This document shows positions 49,998-58,128 of a stretch of DNA of 64,000 nt, in pieces. Under the pieces are notes generated by a model, which was given only the letters and a program-made list of their open reading frames with translations, made no database searches and was not told the DNA's origin. The translations under genes and the position numbers were made by a program. The DNA is from Kitasatospora sp. MMS16-BH015. Its GTDB lineage: Bacteria; Actinomycetota; Actinomycetes; Streptomycetales; Streptomycetaceae. The DNA is taken from the NCBI RefSeq assembly GCF_002943525.1, contig NZ_CP025394.1, forward strand, positions 1,550,001-1,614,000, written 5' to 3'. How positions within the stretch are numbered: the stretch's first letter is position 1; every line of letters begins with the position of its first letter.

Positions 49998-52841
49998 TCA
50001 GCCGTCGTTCTCGGCGGTGGGGAGGTAGGCGCCGGGTACCTCGTCCGGGGCGTGCAGCGTGGTCTCGCCCGGGTAGGGGGTGGTCCAGTTGTGGGTCTGG
50101 TACCAGACCAGGTGGTCCAGCTGGGCCGGGTTCGCGTAGTCAGGCCGGGCGTCCGGGCCGGTGAGGTGCTGCCGGCCCTTCCAGGCCTCCCACTGGGCGA
50201 CCAGGGCCGTGTCGGCGGCGGGCGGGGCGACGGTCTTGGGTGCCAGGGCCGTGCCGGGGGCGGTCGGGGTGTCGGCGCCGCAGGCCGGGAGGGTCTTGAG
50301 GCCGTCGGTCAGCGAGGTGCGGTTGGGGACGGCCGTGAACGGGGTGTAGTCCGGCGTGGTGGTGAAGGCCGTGGCCATCGGGCTGGCCGCGCTGTCCTTC
50401 TGGTTCATCGGGTGGATCCCGAGGATCTGCTCGATGGTGCGGACCATGGTGATCTGCGAGTAGTAGCGGCTGTCCACCGCGCCGTGCTGGGCCCATGGGC
50501 TGATCACCTGGATCGGCGCGCGGTGGCCGTCCACGTGGTCCAGGCCGGCCTGGGAGTCGTCCTCGACCACGAAGATCGCCGAGTCCTTCCAGTACGGGCT
50601 GTGCGAGATCTCGTCCACGATCTTGCCGGTGGCCAGGTCGTTGTCGGCCACCTGCGCGGCCGGGCTCGCCGGGCCGCCGGTGTGGTCGCTGGAGAGCCAG
50701 AGCATGTTGAGCGCGGCCGGGCCGTGCTGCTCGAAGTCCTGCTTCCAGACCTGGTAGCGGTACTGGTCCGGCACGTCGAGGTCGAACTTGGGGAAGCCGG
50801 GCACCGACACGGAGTTGAGCGAGGGGATCGGCGAGGAGGAGTCCAGCGGGTAGGCGGTGGGCTTGCCGGTGGCGGCCATGGTCTTGGCGTCGCAGTACAG
50901 GGCCTGCCAGTCGGCCCCGGCGGGCTTGCTGAGGAACTGCTGGAACTCGCCGAAGTCGCGCACGCTCTTGCCCGCCGCCTGGGCGCCGGTCCACAGGAAG
51001 CCCGAACGCTGGTGGCCGAGGGCGTCGTCCTCGGTGTCGTAGCTGCGCAGGTACTCGCCGGCCGAGGACTCGGTGTACTCCGGATTGTCGGCCTGCATCA
51101 GCCAGTTGTGGCCCTCGGCGGAGTTGGTGCCGATGTCGTAGGTGTTGTCGTAGAGCCCGAACTGCTGGGCCAGCGCGTGCTGGTTGGGCGTCACGGCGGC
51201 GCCGAACTGGGCCAGCGCCGGGCTGCCGTTGCCCTGGGCGAGATCGCCGAACAGCTGGTCGTAGGTGCGGTTCTCCTTGACGATCAGGAAGACGTGCTTG
51301 ATCGTCGACGGGTCGCCGAGCCGGGCCGGCACCGGCACCGGCCGGGCCCCGCGCCGGTCGGCCTCGCGGTCGGCGGTGCGGTCGGCCGTGCGGACGGCGC
51401 CGGCGGTCCAGCCGTTCTGCCGGAAGACCTTGGCCGTCTGCTCCCGGATCACCCGGTCGCTCGGCAGGGTGAAGCGGGTCAGGCTGGAGGTGGTGTCGTG
51501 GGTGTTGTGCGCGCCGGTGGAGTTCGGCCGCCGGGCGTCGACGCCCCGGGTGTTGGAGACCACCACCTGCGAGCCGACGGTGGCGATCTCGGTCGGGAAG
51601 TAGTCGGTGGGCAGCAGGCCCACGTAGCCGACCGGCTCCTGCGCACTGGTGAAGCGGTAGACCGCCACCGCGTTCGCCCGGCCGAGGGTGACCAGCAGGC
51701 GGCCGTCCCCGGTGAGCGTGACGGCGGTGGGCTCGTAGCCCACCGAGGCCTCCGGCCAGGGCTTGGTGGAGATGGTCTGCACGACCTTGTCGCGCTGGGT
51801 GTCGATCACCGACACCTCGTCCGTGCCGGTGTCGGCCACGAACACCACGCCGTCCTTGGCGTACAGGGTGGTCGGGTGCAGGCCCACGGTGAGGGTGCGG
51901 ACGGCGGCGCTCGGGCGGGCCAGGTCGATCACGCTCACCGTGCCGGTGGTGACGGCGCCCGTGCGCTGGTCGGCGGGCACCTGGGTGCCGTACGAGTTGA
52001 GCGTGGCGTCCCCGGCGGTGGCCGGGCGGCCGCCCTCGTTGCCCACGTACAGCTTCTGGCCGACCCGGACCAGGCCGCGCGGGGCGTTGCCCACCGTCCA
52101 ACTCCGGCCGAGCGCGCCGGTGGTGGTGTCGATCGCCACCACCCGGTTCTGGCCGTTGACCGCCGCGTAGAGCGTGCCGCCATCGGCGGAGAAGGCCGCG
52201 CCGGAGGCCAGCGCGTGCCTGCTGCCGTCGGCCGGGACGGCCACCGCCACCGGGTTGCTCAACGAACCGTCAGGGTTGACGGTGAAACGGGTGTAGCCGT
52301 CGGGCTGGCCGAGCCAGAGCTGCTTGCCGTCCGGCGAGTAGACCGGGGCCTCCTGGCCGACCGCACCCGTGGGGATCCGCAGGTCGTCGGCCTTGGCGGT
52401 GCCGATCCGCTGCTGCACCCGGCCGGTCTTCAGGTCGATGACGACCAGCGAGGCGTCGCCGTCGGCGACCGTGGCGGCCAGGTGGCCGCCGTCCGGGCTC
52501 AGCCGGGAGGCCATGATCTTGCCGTCGTTGACGAGCAGTCGGGTGCCGTAGGGCGCGAGGTACTGGTCGCTGGAGATCACCTGGCCGTCGGCGGTGACCT
52601 GGCCGACCTGCTCGGTGCCGAACCGATCGGTGGCGGCCAGGGCCGTGCCGGTGGCCACGGCCACCGCCGTGACGCAGGCGGTGGCGAGGGTGGCCCGGCG
52701 GCCCAGGCGGCGGCCCAGGCGGCCGTCGAGCCGGCCGTCGAGCCGACTGCCGAGCCGACTGCCGAGCCGACTGCCGAGCCGACTGTCGAGCAGGGCGGAG
52801 TGCGGACGGGGGCGGGGTACGCGGCGGCGGATCACCTGCAT
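49998..52841 (-). CDS. Secreted YncE-type beta-propeller / phosphoesterase fusion
   Basis: A secreted two-domain protein of 947 aa. ATG 52841 is the start. Residues about 15-50 are an Arg-rich repeat (SRLG, GRLD units). A hydrophobic signal segment follows at about 52-70. The YVTN/YncE beta-propeller (about 75-480) has repeated VSVIDLA, VAIDTTTG and VSVIDTQRD blades. The C-terminal phosphoesterase domain (about 510-830) includes KHVFLIVKENRTYDQLFGD, a metal-site VVEDDSQAGLDHVDGHR and the LWLSSDHTGG region. Proteins with this layout are often annotated bifunctional YncE/alkaline phosphatase. The physiological substrate is unknown. Confidence 0.88.
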   Translation of the reverse strand: MQVIRRRVPRPRPHSALLDSRLGSRLGSRLGSRLDGRLDGRLGRRLGRRATLATACVTAVAVATGTALAATDRFGTEQVGQVTADGQVISSDQYLAPYGTRLLVNDGKIMASRLSPDGGHLAATVADGDASLVVIDLKTGRVQQRIGTAKADDLRIPTGAVGQEAPVYSPDGKQLWLGQPDGYTRFTVNPDGSLSNPVAVAVPADGSRHALASGAAFSADGGTLYAAVNGQNRVVAIDTTTGALGRSWTVGNAPRGLVRVGQKLYVGNEGGRPATAGDATLNSYGTQVPADQRTGAVTTGTVSVIDLARPSAAVRTLTVGLHPTTLYAKDGVVFVADTGTDEVSVIDTQRDKVVQTISTKPWPEASVGYEPTAVTLTGDGRLLVTLGRANAVAVYRFTSAQEPVGYVGLLPTDYFPTEIATVGSQVVVSNTRGVDARRPNSTGAHNTHDTTSSLTRFTLPSDRVIREQTAKVFRQNGWTAGAVRTADRTADREADRRGARPVPVPARLGDPSTIKHVFLIVKENRTYDQLFGDLAQGNGSPALAQFGAAVTPNQHALAQQFGLYDNTYDIGTNSAEGHNWLMQADNPEYTESSAGEYLRSYDTEDDALGHQRSGFLWTGAQAAGKSVRDFGEFQQFLSKPAGADWQALYCDAKTMAATGKPTAYPLDSSSPIPSLNSVSVPGFPKFDLDVPDQYRYQVWKQDFEQHGPAALNMLWLSSDHTGGPASPAAQVADNDLATGKIVDEISHSPYWKDSAIFVVEDDSQAGLDHVDGHRAPIQVISPWAQHGAVDSRYYSQITMVRTIEQILGIHPMNQKDSAASPMATAFTTTPDYTPFTAVPNRTSLTDGLKTLPACGADTPTAPGTALAPKTVAPPAADTALVAQWEAWKGRQHLTGPDARPDYANPAQLDHLVWYQTHNWTTPYPGETTLHAPDEVPGAYLPTAENDG
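52693..52788 (-). repeat. 12-bp tandem repeat tract in the phosphoesterase gene
   Basis: About eight 12-bp units run from 52693 to 52788. The four at 52741-52788 (AGCCGACTGCCG type) differ at one base. They encode a four-residue, Arg-rich repeat in the n-region before the signal helix. The count is in frame, so length changes would not break the gene. Confidence 0.85.
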
Positions 52842-52893
52842 GGTGCTGTCCCTTCGTGCGGTCGAAGTGGTACGCGTGCAGTGGTGTGGGAGG

Positions 52894-52950
52894 TCAGAGC
52901 AGCGGGAGGTCGGAGCAGGGCCTCGGGGTTTCAGAGCAGGGGGAGCTCGG
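52894..52950. repeat. Degenerate duplication of the ABC permease 3' end
   Basis: The 20 bases at 52931-52950 containing the permease stop are matched at 18 of 20 by 52894-52913, an offset of 37 bp. Both read [DE]LPLL then TGA on the minus strand. Confidence 0.8.
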
Positions 52951-54346
52951 CGTCGAACTGCCAGAGCGGGTTGGGGGCGTCGCCGGTCGGGGTGCGGACC
53001 AGGAAGTAGCCGTTGACCTCCTTGGGGCCGTCGCCGTCGGCCACCAGCTGGCCGTTCGGCGCGAGGTCGAGCTGGTAGACCGCCTGGCCGGCGGCGGCCA
53101 CGCCCGGGAGGTGCCAGGAGACGACGCAGCGCCAGTCGTTGCCCGCGCCCTGCGGGTCGACCTGACCGTCGCCGCGCTCGCAGGCGGCGGTGGCGGCGAG
53201 CTGGTCCTCGGTGACGGCGGGGCGGTGCAGCTGCTCGGTCTGCAGCCGGTAGAGGTGGGCGAAGGCCGTGGCCACCGCGCGCTGCACCTTGGCCTGGGTG
53301 AGGCCGGTGCCGCTCGCGGGCTCGGCCGCGGCCACCGCCGCGACGGTCAGCGCGAGCAGACCGGCCAGCGGCAGCACCCCGAGGGTGAGCGCTCGGCGGC
53401 CCGCGCCGTCCTCGCTGCCGGTGGTGAAATCGCGCCGGACGAACAGCCTGCGGGCCGCCATGGTGGCCACGGCCGCCCAGGCCAGGCTGACCACCACCGA
53501 GATCAGCAGCTCCTCGGGCCGGGCCGGGGCGGTGAACAGCCCGTGCCAGGAGACGTACGCGTAGCCGGGCAGGGCCAGCCGCAACTCCACCGGCAGCGGC
53601 AGCAGTTGGGCCACCTGCACCGCGACGGCCACCAGCGCGGGCAGCAGCAGGCCCATCGGCGAGCGTCCGAGCAGCACGGAGCCGAGCAGCCCGATCGCGG
53701 CCAGCGCCAGGGTGGGCGCGAGCGCGCAGAGCCAGGCGAGCAGCACGGCGCCGGCCGCCTCGCCGGGCGCGAGCTGGTGCCCGTCCAGGCCGGGCAGCGG
53801 CCGGTTGCCGACGGCGAGCAGGCCGCCGAGGATGCCGGAGGCTGCCAGCCCGGCCACCAGCACCGCCAGCACGGTGGCGGTGGCCAGCGCCTTGGCGGCG
53901 AAGATCCGCTGCGGCGAACGGACCGTCACCAGCAGGTGCCGCCAGGTGCCGAGCCGGTCCTCGGCCGCGAACACGTCGCCCGCGACCACCGAGACCAGCA
54001 GCGGCAGCGCCCAGGACCCGGCGAAGCCCAGCACCACCAGCGGGCCGGCCCAGCCGGTGGCGTGCATCCAGCGGCCGAACAGGGTGTCGGAGGGCAGCGT
54101 GCCCTGCTGCGCCACGGCCGCCACGAAAAGCCCCGGCAGCAGCCAGCAGGCCAGCACCAGCAGGCGGACCCGCCACTGCGCGACCAGCTTGACCGCCTCG
54201 AAGCGGTACACCCGGGCGAGGGGGATGCGCTCCGCGGCGAGGATCGTCAGCTCGGCCGTGCGGGGCGGGGTGATGGTGGTGGGGATTGGGTCGGCAGTGC
54301 GGACCGGGTCGGCGGTGGGGATTGGGTCGGTCGTGGGTGTGGTCAT
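52931..54346 (-). CDS. ABC exporter permease
   Basis: A membrane protein of 471 aa that partners the adjacent ATPase. Its ATG overlaps the ATPase stop by 4 nt (ATGA). The first 30 residues are a Pro/Thr-rich repetitive tail (TADPVRTADPIPTT). Six hydrophobic helices are visible between about 58 and 315, resembling an ABC-2 type permease. A large soluble domain of about 125 residues, with two Cys (ACERG and RCVVSW), follows the last helix and would face outside. That soluble domain is unusual for ABC-2 permeases. The exported substrate is unknown. Confidence 0.85.
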   Translation of the reverse strand: MTTPTTDPIPTADPVRTADPIPTTITPPRTAELTILAAERIPLARVYRFEAVKLVAQWRVRLLVLACWLLPGLFVAAVAQQGTLPSDTLFGRWMHATGWAGPLVVLGFAGSWALPLLVSVVAGDVFAAEDRLGTWRHLLVTVRSPQRIFAAKALATATVLAVLVAGLAASGILGGLLAVGNRPLPGLDGHQLAPGEAAGAVLLAWLCALAPTLALAAIGLLGSVLLGRSPMGLLLPALVAVAVQVAQLLPLPVELRLALPGYAYVSWHGLFTAPARPEELLISVVVSLAWAAVATMAARRLFVRRDFTTGSEDGAGRRALTLGVLPLAGLLALTVAAVAAAEPASGTGLTQAKVQRAVATAFAHLYRLQTEQLHRPAVTEDQLAATAACERGDGQVDPQGAGNDWRCVVSWHLPGVAAAGQAVYQLDLAPNGQLVADGDGPKEVNGYFLVRTPTGDAPNPLWQFDAELPLL

Positions 54347-55308
54347 CGCTGCTCCCCCGGTCGGTCGGCCGGCCGGGCGGCCGACTGGGTGGTTTCCGGC
54401 TCGGTCAGGGCGAGGAAGGCGGCCTCCAATGGCGGTACCACGGGCGCGAGTTCGCGGAGGCGGATCCCCGCATGGACCAGGGCGCCGACCAGGTGCTCGA
54501 CGGCCGGGGCCGAGGCGCGGACGACCAGCGGGCCCTCGCCCTCGACCACCCGGACGCCCGGGGTGGCCGCCGCGACGGTACGGGCGGCCGGCGGGTCGGA
54601 GGTGAGCAGGCGGTGGTCGAGTTCGGGGCTGTCGGCGGCCAGCTTCTCCAGCGGGCCGGCGAAGCGGACCCGGCCGGCGGCGAGGATGGTCACCTCGGAG
54701 CAGAGGGCCGCCAGGTCGTCCATCCGGTGGCTAGAGAGCACCACCGTGACGCCCTCGGCCGCGAGCCGGCGGAGGGCGGCGTGCACGTGCTGCTTGCCGG
54801 CCGGGTCCAGGCCGTTGGCCGGCTCGTCCAGTACCAGCAGGCGCGGCTCGGTGAGCAGCGCGGCGGCCAGGCCGAGGCGCTGCCGCATGCCGAGCGAGAA
54901 GCCCCGCACCCGGTCTTCGGCCACCGCCGTCAGCCCGACCTCGGCCAGCACCTCGTCGATCCGGGCCGGGCGGGTGCGGCGGCCGCCGTGCAGAGCCGCG
55001 AAGGCGGCCAGGTTCTTCCGCGCGGTGAGCGAGGGGTACAGCCCGGGCCCGTCCACGAATCCGGCCACCTGCGGCGGCCCCGCCAGGGCCCGCCCGACCG
55101 GCCGGCCCAGCACCGCCAACTCCCCCGCATCGGGCACCACCAGCCCGAGCAGCAGCCCGAGCAGCGTCGTCTTCCCCGCCCCGTTCGGCCCGGCCAGCCC
55201 GTGGATCCGCCCGGGCGCCAGGTCAAGGCTCACCCCGTCCAGCGCCAGGACGTCACCGAAGCTCTTGGTCAAGTCACGTGCGCGTACGGCGGGTTGACTC
55301 TCCTGCAT
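54343..55308 (-). CDS. ABC exporter ATP-binding protein
   Basis: A 321-aa ATPase of the drug-exporter (CcmA/DrrA-like) type. Walker A is GPNGAGKTT (about 40-48), the signature is FSLGMRQRLG, Walker B LLVLDEPANG, and the switch His is in LSSHR. The C-terminal extension of about 90 residues is typical of this group. ATG 55308 lies next to AAGGAGGGG. It is transcribed with the permease gene. A perfect 26-bp palindrome lies directly upstream, overlapping the ribosome-site region, so expression is probably repressed until a ligand or stress releases the regulator. Confidence 0.93.
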   Translation of the reverse strand: MQESQPAVRARDLTKSFGDVLALDGVSLDLAPGRIHGLAGPNGAGKTTLLGLLLGLVVPDAGELAVLGRPVGRALAGPPQVAGFVDGPGLYPSLTARKNLAAFAALHGGRRTRPARIDEVLAEVGLTAVAEDRVRGFSLGMRQRLGLAAALLTEPRLLVLDEPANGLDPAGKQHVHAALRRLAAEGVTVVLSSHRMDDLAALCSEVTILAAGRVRFAGPLEKLAADSPELDHRLLTSDPPAARTVAAATPGVRVVEGEGPLVVRASAPAVEHLVGALVHAGIRLRELAPVVPPLEAAFLALTEPETTQSAARPADRPGEQR

Positions 55309-55315
55309 GGCCCCT

Positions 55316-55341
55316 CCTTACGTTCCCCGGGGAACGTAAGG
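55316..55341 (-). promoter_or_regulatory. Perfect 26-bp palindrome upstream of the ABC exporter
   Basis: The halves are CCTTACGTTCCCC (55316-55328) and GGGGAACGTAAGG (55329-55341). It ends 8 bp before the ATPase start and contains the AAGG of the ribosome site. It is a very strong operator candidate, for example for a TetR- or GntR-type repressor. No regulator gene is adjacent. Confidence 0.7.
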
Positions 55342-55406
55342 CTTGACGGGGCACGCTCAGAGTCTCACGACTGAACGGTGGCGAAACATCAGTCGGCCGA
55401 GGGTCC

Positions 55407-55706
55407 TCATGCGCGGCGCAGCCGAATCCTGGTCTGGGGCCAGCCACTGAACTCGACGCGGGAGTCGAAGCCGACCACCGCGCCCTCCGTCACCGCGACC
55501 CCGTAGGTCTCACTGTCCCTCTTGCCGCGGTTGACCCAGCGCAGACCCGACCAGCGCAGTTGCACCCGATGGTGGCCCGGCCGGACGGGGACGGCGATCT
55601 CTCCGCCGGGGTAGAGGCGACCCACCTGGGCTCCGTCGACCCACACCTCGAAGAACGGGAACTTCGGGTCATGATCCCGGCTGATCCGGATGGTCCCGTC
55701 CTGCAC
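55407..55706 (-). CDS. Hypothetical beta-rich protein
   Basis: A 99-aa soluble protein with no family that I recognise. GTG 55706 follows GGGGGGAG at 6 nt. It reads as alternating beta strands (FPFFEVWVDGAQVGRLYPGGE, PGHHRVQLRWSGLRWV), Trp- and Gly-rich. The fold could be a small beta-sandwich that presents loops. There is no signal peptide. It stands alone between the ABC exporter and the amidohydrolase. Confidence 0.65.
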   Translation of the reverse strand: MQDGTIRISRDHDPKFPFFEVWVDGAQVGRLYPGGEIAVPVRPGHHRVQLRWSGLRWVNRGKRDSETYGVAVTEGAVVGFDSRVEFSGWPQTRIRLRRA

Positions 55707-55753
55707 GATCGGCTCCCCCCGTCGACGATCAACTCCGACCCACGATAGGCGGA

Positions 55754-57373
55754 TCAGGCCTGCGGGGCATGGACCGGGGTGCCGCCGAGGAAGGTGTGGG
55801 TGGGGAGGAGGGTGGCGAGGGCCTCGGTGGGGGTGGTGGTGGGGTCGGCGGGCCAGATGGTGAGGTCGGCGAGGCGGCCGGGGGTGAGGGTGCCGCGCAG
55901 GTGGGTCTCGTGGGTGAGGCGGGTGGCGGCGGTGGTGTGGAGGGCGAGGGCCTCGGCGCGGGTGATGGTCTGGGCCGGGCCGAGGACGCCGGCCACGGTG
56001 GTGCGGGTGGTCAGGCCGTGCAGGGAGTGGGCGGCTCCGAAGGCGCCGACGGGGTAGTCGGAGCCGGCCGAGAGGTCGGCGCCCGCGTCCAGCCAGGCAC
56101 GGGCCGGGAAGAGCGCGGCCACCCGGTCCTCGCCCCAGTACTCGGTCTGGATGGCGGCGGCGTCGTGCAGCAGGGGCTGCTGGATGGTGATCGGGATGCC
56201 GAGGGCGACGGCGCGGCGGCGCTGGATCTCGTCGGCCAGGCCGCCGTGTTCCATCACCAGCGTGCCGTACGGCAGCCCGGGCAGCCGCCCCTGCACCCGC
56301 TCGTACAGGTCGAGCAGGGTGCGCACCCCCCGGTCACCGTACGCGTGGATGCCGACCCGCCAGCCGCGCCGGGCGACCAGCTCGACCGCCGACTGCAACT
56401 CGGCTTCTTCCCAGGCCAGTTGACCGGTGTACCCCGGGGTCGGGCAGTGCGCCGGGCAGTACGGGGTCTCCAGCGCCCCGGCCTCGATGCCGCCGTCCAT
56501 CCAGAACTTGACGCCCCAGACCCCCAGCCAGGGGTCGCCGAGGTGACGCCAGGGCTCCATGCCGTCCAGCAACTCCTCGACCTGGTGGCGGGAGCTGAAG
56601 CCGAGCGTGGAGAGCAGCACCCGGACCCGGCAGCCGAGGCCGCCCTCCTCGCGGAGCTGCCGGAGGGCCGCCAGGTCGGCGAGGGAGGAGTTGGTGTCGC
56701 GGACCGTGCCGATGCCGGTGGCCGCGTAAGCGTGGGAGGCCAGCCGCAGGCCATCCAGCTTGGCGCGCTGGTCGGGCACCGGCAGGTGCGGGCGGATCAG
56801 GGCCAGGCCGCCGCGCAGGTGGCCGGTGGGCTGCCCGGCGGGGTCGCGGGTGACGGCGCCGCCGGCCGGGTCCGGGGTGGTGGCATCGATGCCGCAGCGG
56901 CGTAGGGCGACGCCGTTGAGCACCTGGTTGTGCACGCCGCGCAGCACGAGCACGGGGTGCTGATCGGTGGCGGTGTCCAGCTCGGCGGCGGTGGGGAAGC
57001 GGCGTTCGGCCAGGTTGAGCTCCTGCCAGTGGCCGGCCGTGCGGATCCACTCGCCGGGCGGGGTGCGGTCGGCCCGGGCCCGGATCAGGTCGAGCAGCTC
57101 GGCGATCGAGCGGGCCCCGTCCACCGACACGTCCTGGGCGCTGTCCCCCGCCGCGATCAGGTGGGTGTGGGTGTCGTCGAAGGCCGGCAGCACGGTGGCC
57201 CCGGGCAGGTCGAGCACCGTGGTGGCCGGCCCGATCAGGTGGTCGAGCCCCTCCGGCGCGGCCGCCACCGCGTACACCCGGTCGCCCCGGACGGCCAGCG
57301 CGCGCTGCGGCGGCTCGCCGGGGACGAGGGTGTGGATGCGGCCGGCTCGGAGCAGCAGGTCGGCGGAGGACAC
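55754..57373 (-). CDS. Amidohydrolase family protein (YtcJ-like)
   Basis: A metal-dependent hydrolase of 539 aa from GTG 57373, which has GGAG at 6 nt. TTG 57385 is in frame but needs no extra residues. The amidohydrolase core has HTHL, GGIEAGALETPY, HAYGD, MEHGG and SDYP, giving the metal ligands in the usual order. YtcJ-like proteins hydrolyse small N-acyl or imide compounds. It lies on the same strand as ridA, 195 bp downstream of it, with tandem repeats in between. The substrate is unknown. Confidence 0.88.
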   Translation of the reverse strand: MSSADLLLRAGRIHTLVPGEPPQRALAVRGDRVYAVAAAPEGLDHLIGPATTVLDLPGATVLPAFDDTHTHLIAAGDSAQDVSVDGARSIAELLDLIRARADRTPPGEWIRTAGHWQELNLAERRFPTAAELDTATDQHPVLVLRGVHNQVLNGVALRRCGIDATTPDPAGGAVTRDPAGQPTGHLRGGLALIRPHLPVPDQRAKLDGLRLASHAYAATGIGTVRDTNSSLADLAALRQLREEGGLGCRVRVLLSTLGFSSRHQVEELLDGMEPWRHLGDPWLGVWGVKFWMDGGIEAGALETPYCPAHCPTPGYTGQLAWEEAELQSAVELVARRGWRVGIHAYGDRGVRTLLDLYERVQGRLPGLPYGTLVMEHGGLADEIQRRRAVALGIPITIQQPLLHDAAAIQTEYWGEDRVAALFPARAWLDAGADLSAGSDYPVGAFGAAHSLHGLTTRTTVAGVLGPAQTITRAEALALHTTAATRLTHETHLRGTLTPGRLADLTIWPADPTTTPTEALATLLPTHTFLGGTPVHAPQA

Positions 57374-57520
57374 GGGCGTCTCCAAGGGGGCGCGGAGGGG
57401 GTGGGCGGGGGCCCGGCGGCAGCGGGCGAGGGATGTCGGGCGGCAGCGGTCCGGGTCAGGCGGTAGCGGGCTGGATCAGGCGGCGGCAGCAGGTCCGGTC
57501 GCGCCGGGCCGGGCAGCAGC

Positions 57521-57590
57521 AGGCCCGGTCAGGCCGAGGTGGGCCGGGTCAGGCCGAGGTGGGCCCGGTCAAGCCGAGGTGGGCCGGATC
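57521..57590. repeat. 20-bp tandem repeat over the ridA 3' end
   Basis: Three full 20-bp units (57521-57540, 57541-57560, 57561-57580) and a half unit to 57590. Consensus GGGCCGGGTC AGGCCGAGGT with few changes. The ridA stop lies in the third unit, and the other two repeat its terminal PTSA codons and TGA. Confidence 0.9.
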
Positions 57591-58003
57591 AGGCGGTCGT
57601 CCGGGATGACGGCCACGCCGAGGATCTCGATCAGGGCCTCGGGCTGCCAGAGGGCGGTGGTGCCGATGCCGGCCATCGCCGGGTAGACCGGGCCGGCGAG
57701 TTCGCGCCAGACCCGGCCGATCTCGCGGCCGTGGGCCTGGTAGTCGGGGATGTCGGTGAGGTAGAGGGTGATGCTCACCAGGTCCTCGGGGCGGCCGCCC
57801 GCGGCGGCGAGGGTGGTGAGCACGTTGCCGAAGGCCTGCCGGAACTGTTCGACGATGCCGCCCGGGACGATCTTCATGTCCCGGTCCAGGGCCGTCTGCC
57901 CGCCCAGGTGGAGGGTGTTGCCGCTGAGGGTGCCGTGCGAGTAGCCGCTGGGCTTGGGCAGGTTCGGGGGGTTGACCGGAACGGGCGTCAGATCGGTTGC
58001 CAT
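57569..58003 (-). CDS. ridA: RidA family protein
   Basis: A 144-aa YjgF/Rid-family protein. RidA hydrolyses reactive 2-aminoacrylate-type imines, and relatives act as deaminases in catabolic operons. The N-terminus (YSHGTLSGNTLHLGGQTALD), RQAFGNVLTTLAAAGG and the VSITLYLTDIPDY segment are characteristic. I do not see the strict Arg of RidA subfamily in the usual IPGP-like place, so it may be another Rid subgroup. ATG 58003 follows AGGAG. It is divergent from the aromatic-acid operon and could act in it, for example on an aminated intermediate. Confidence 0.85.
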   Translation of the reverse strand: MATDLTPVPVNPPNLPKPSGYSHGTLSGNTLHLGGQTALDRDMKIVPGGIVEQFRQAFGNVLTTLAAAGGRPEDLVSITLYLTDIPDYQAHGREIGRVWRELAGPVYPAMAGIGTTALWQPEALIEILGVAVIPDDRLIRPTSA

Positions 58004-58051
58004 GGCGAGCTCCTGGGGACGGGAACTTGGGCGCCGTCACCGTAACATCTA

Positions 58052-58082
58052 TTGACAGTCTTGTGACGGCCGTAGAAATAAT
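58052..58082 (+). promoter_or_regulatory. Putative promoter of the aromatic-acid operon
   Basis: TTGACA (58052-58057) and AATAAT (58077-58082) are separated by 19 bp, upstream of the FAH gene. The surrounding intergenic region with ridA is AT-richer than its neighbours. Confidence 0.5.
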
Positions 58083-58128
58083 GAAATACGGACGCCGAAT
58101 CCGGCACGGACGAAGGGGAGCAAGGCTG

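Noticed and set aside
52693..52788. CRISPR array
   Set aside because: Units are 12 bp without spacers, in frame inside a gene.
57521..57590. CRISPR-like repeat cluster
   Set aside because: Back-to-back 20-bp units without spacers, and no cas genes.
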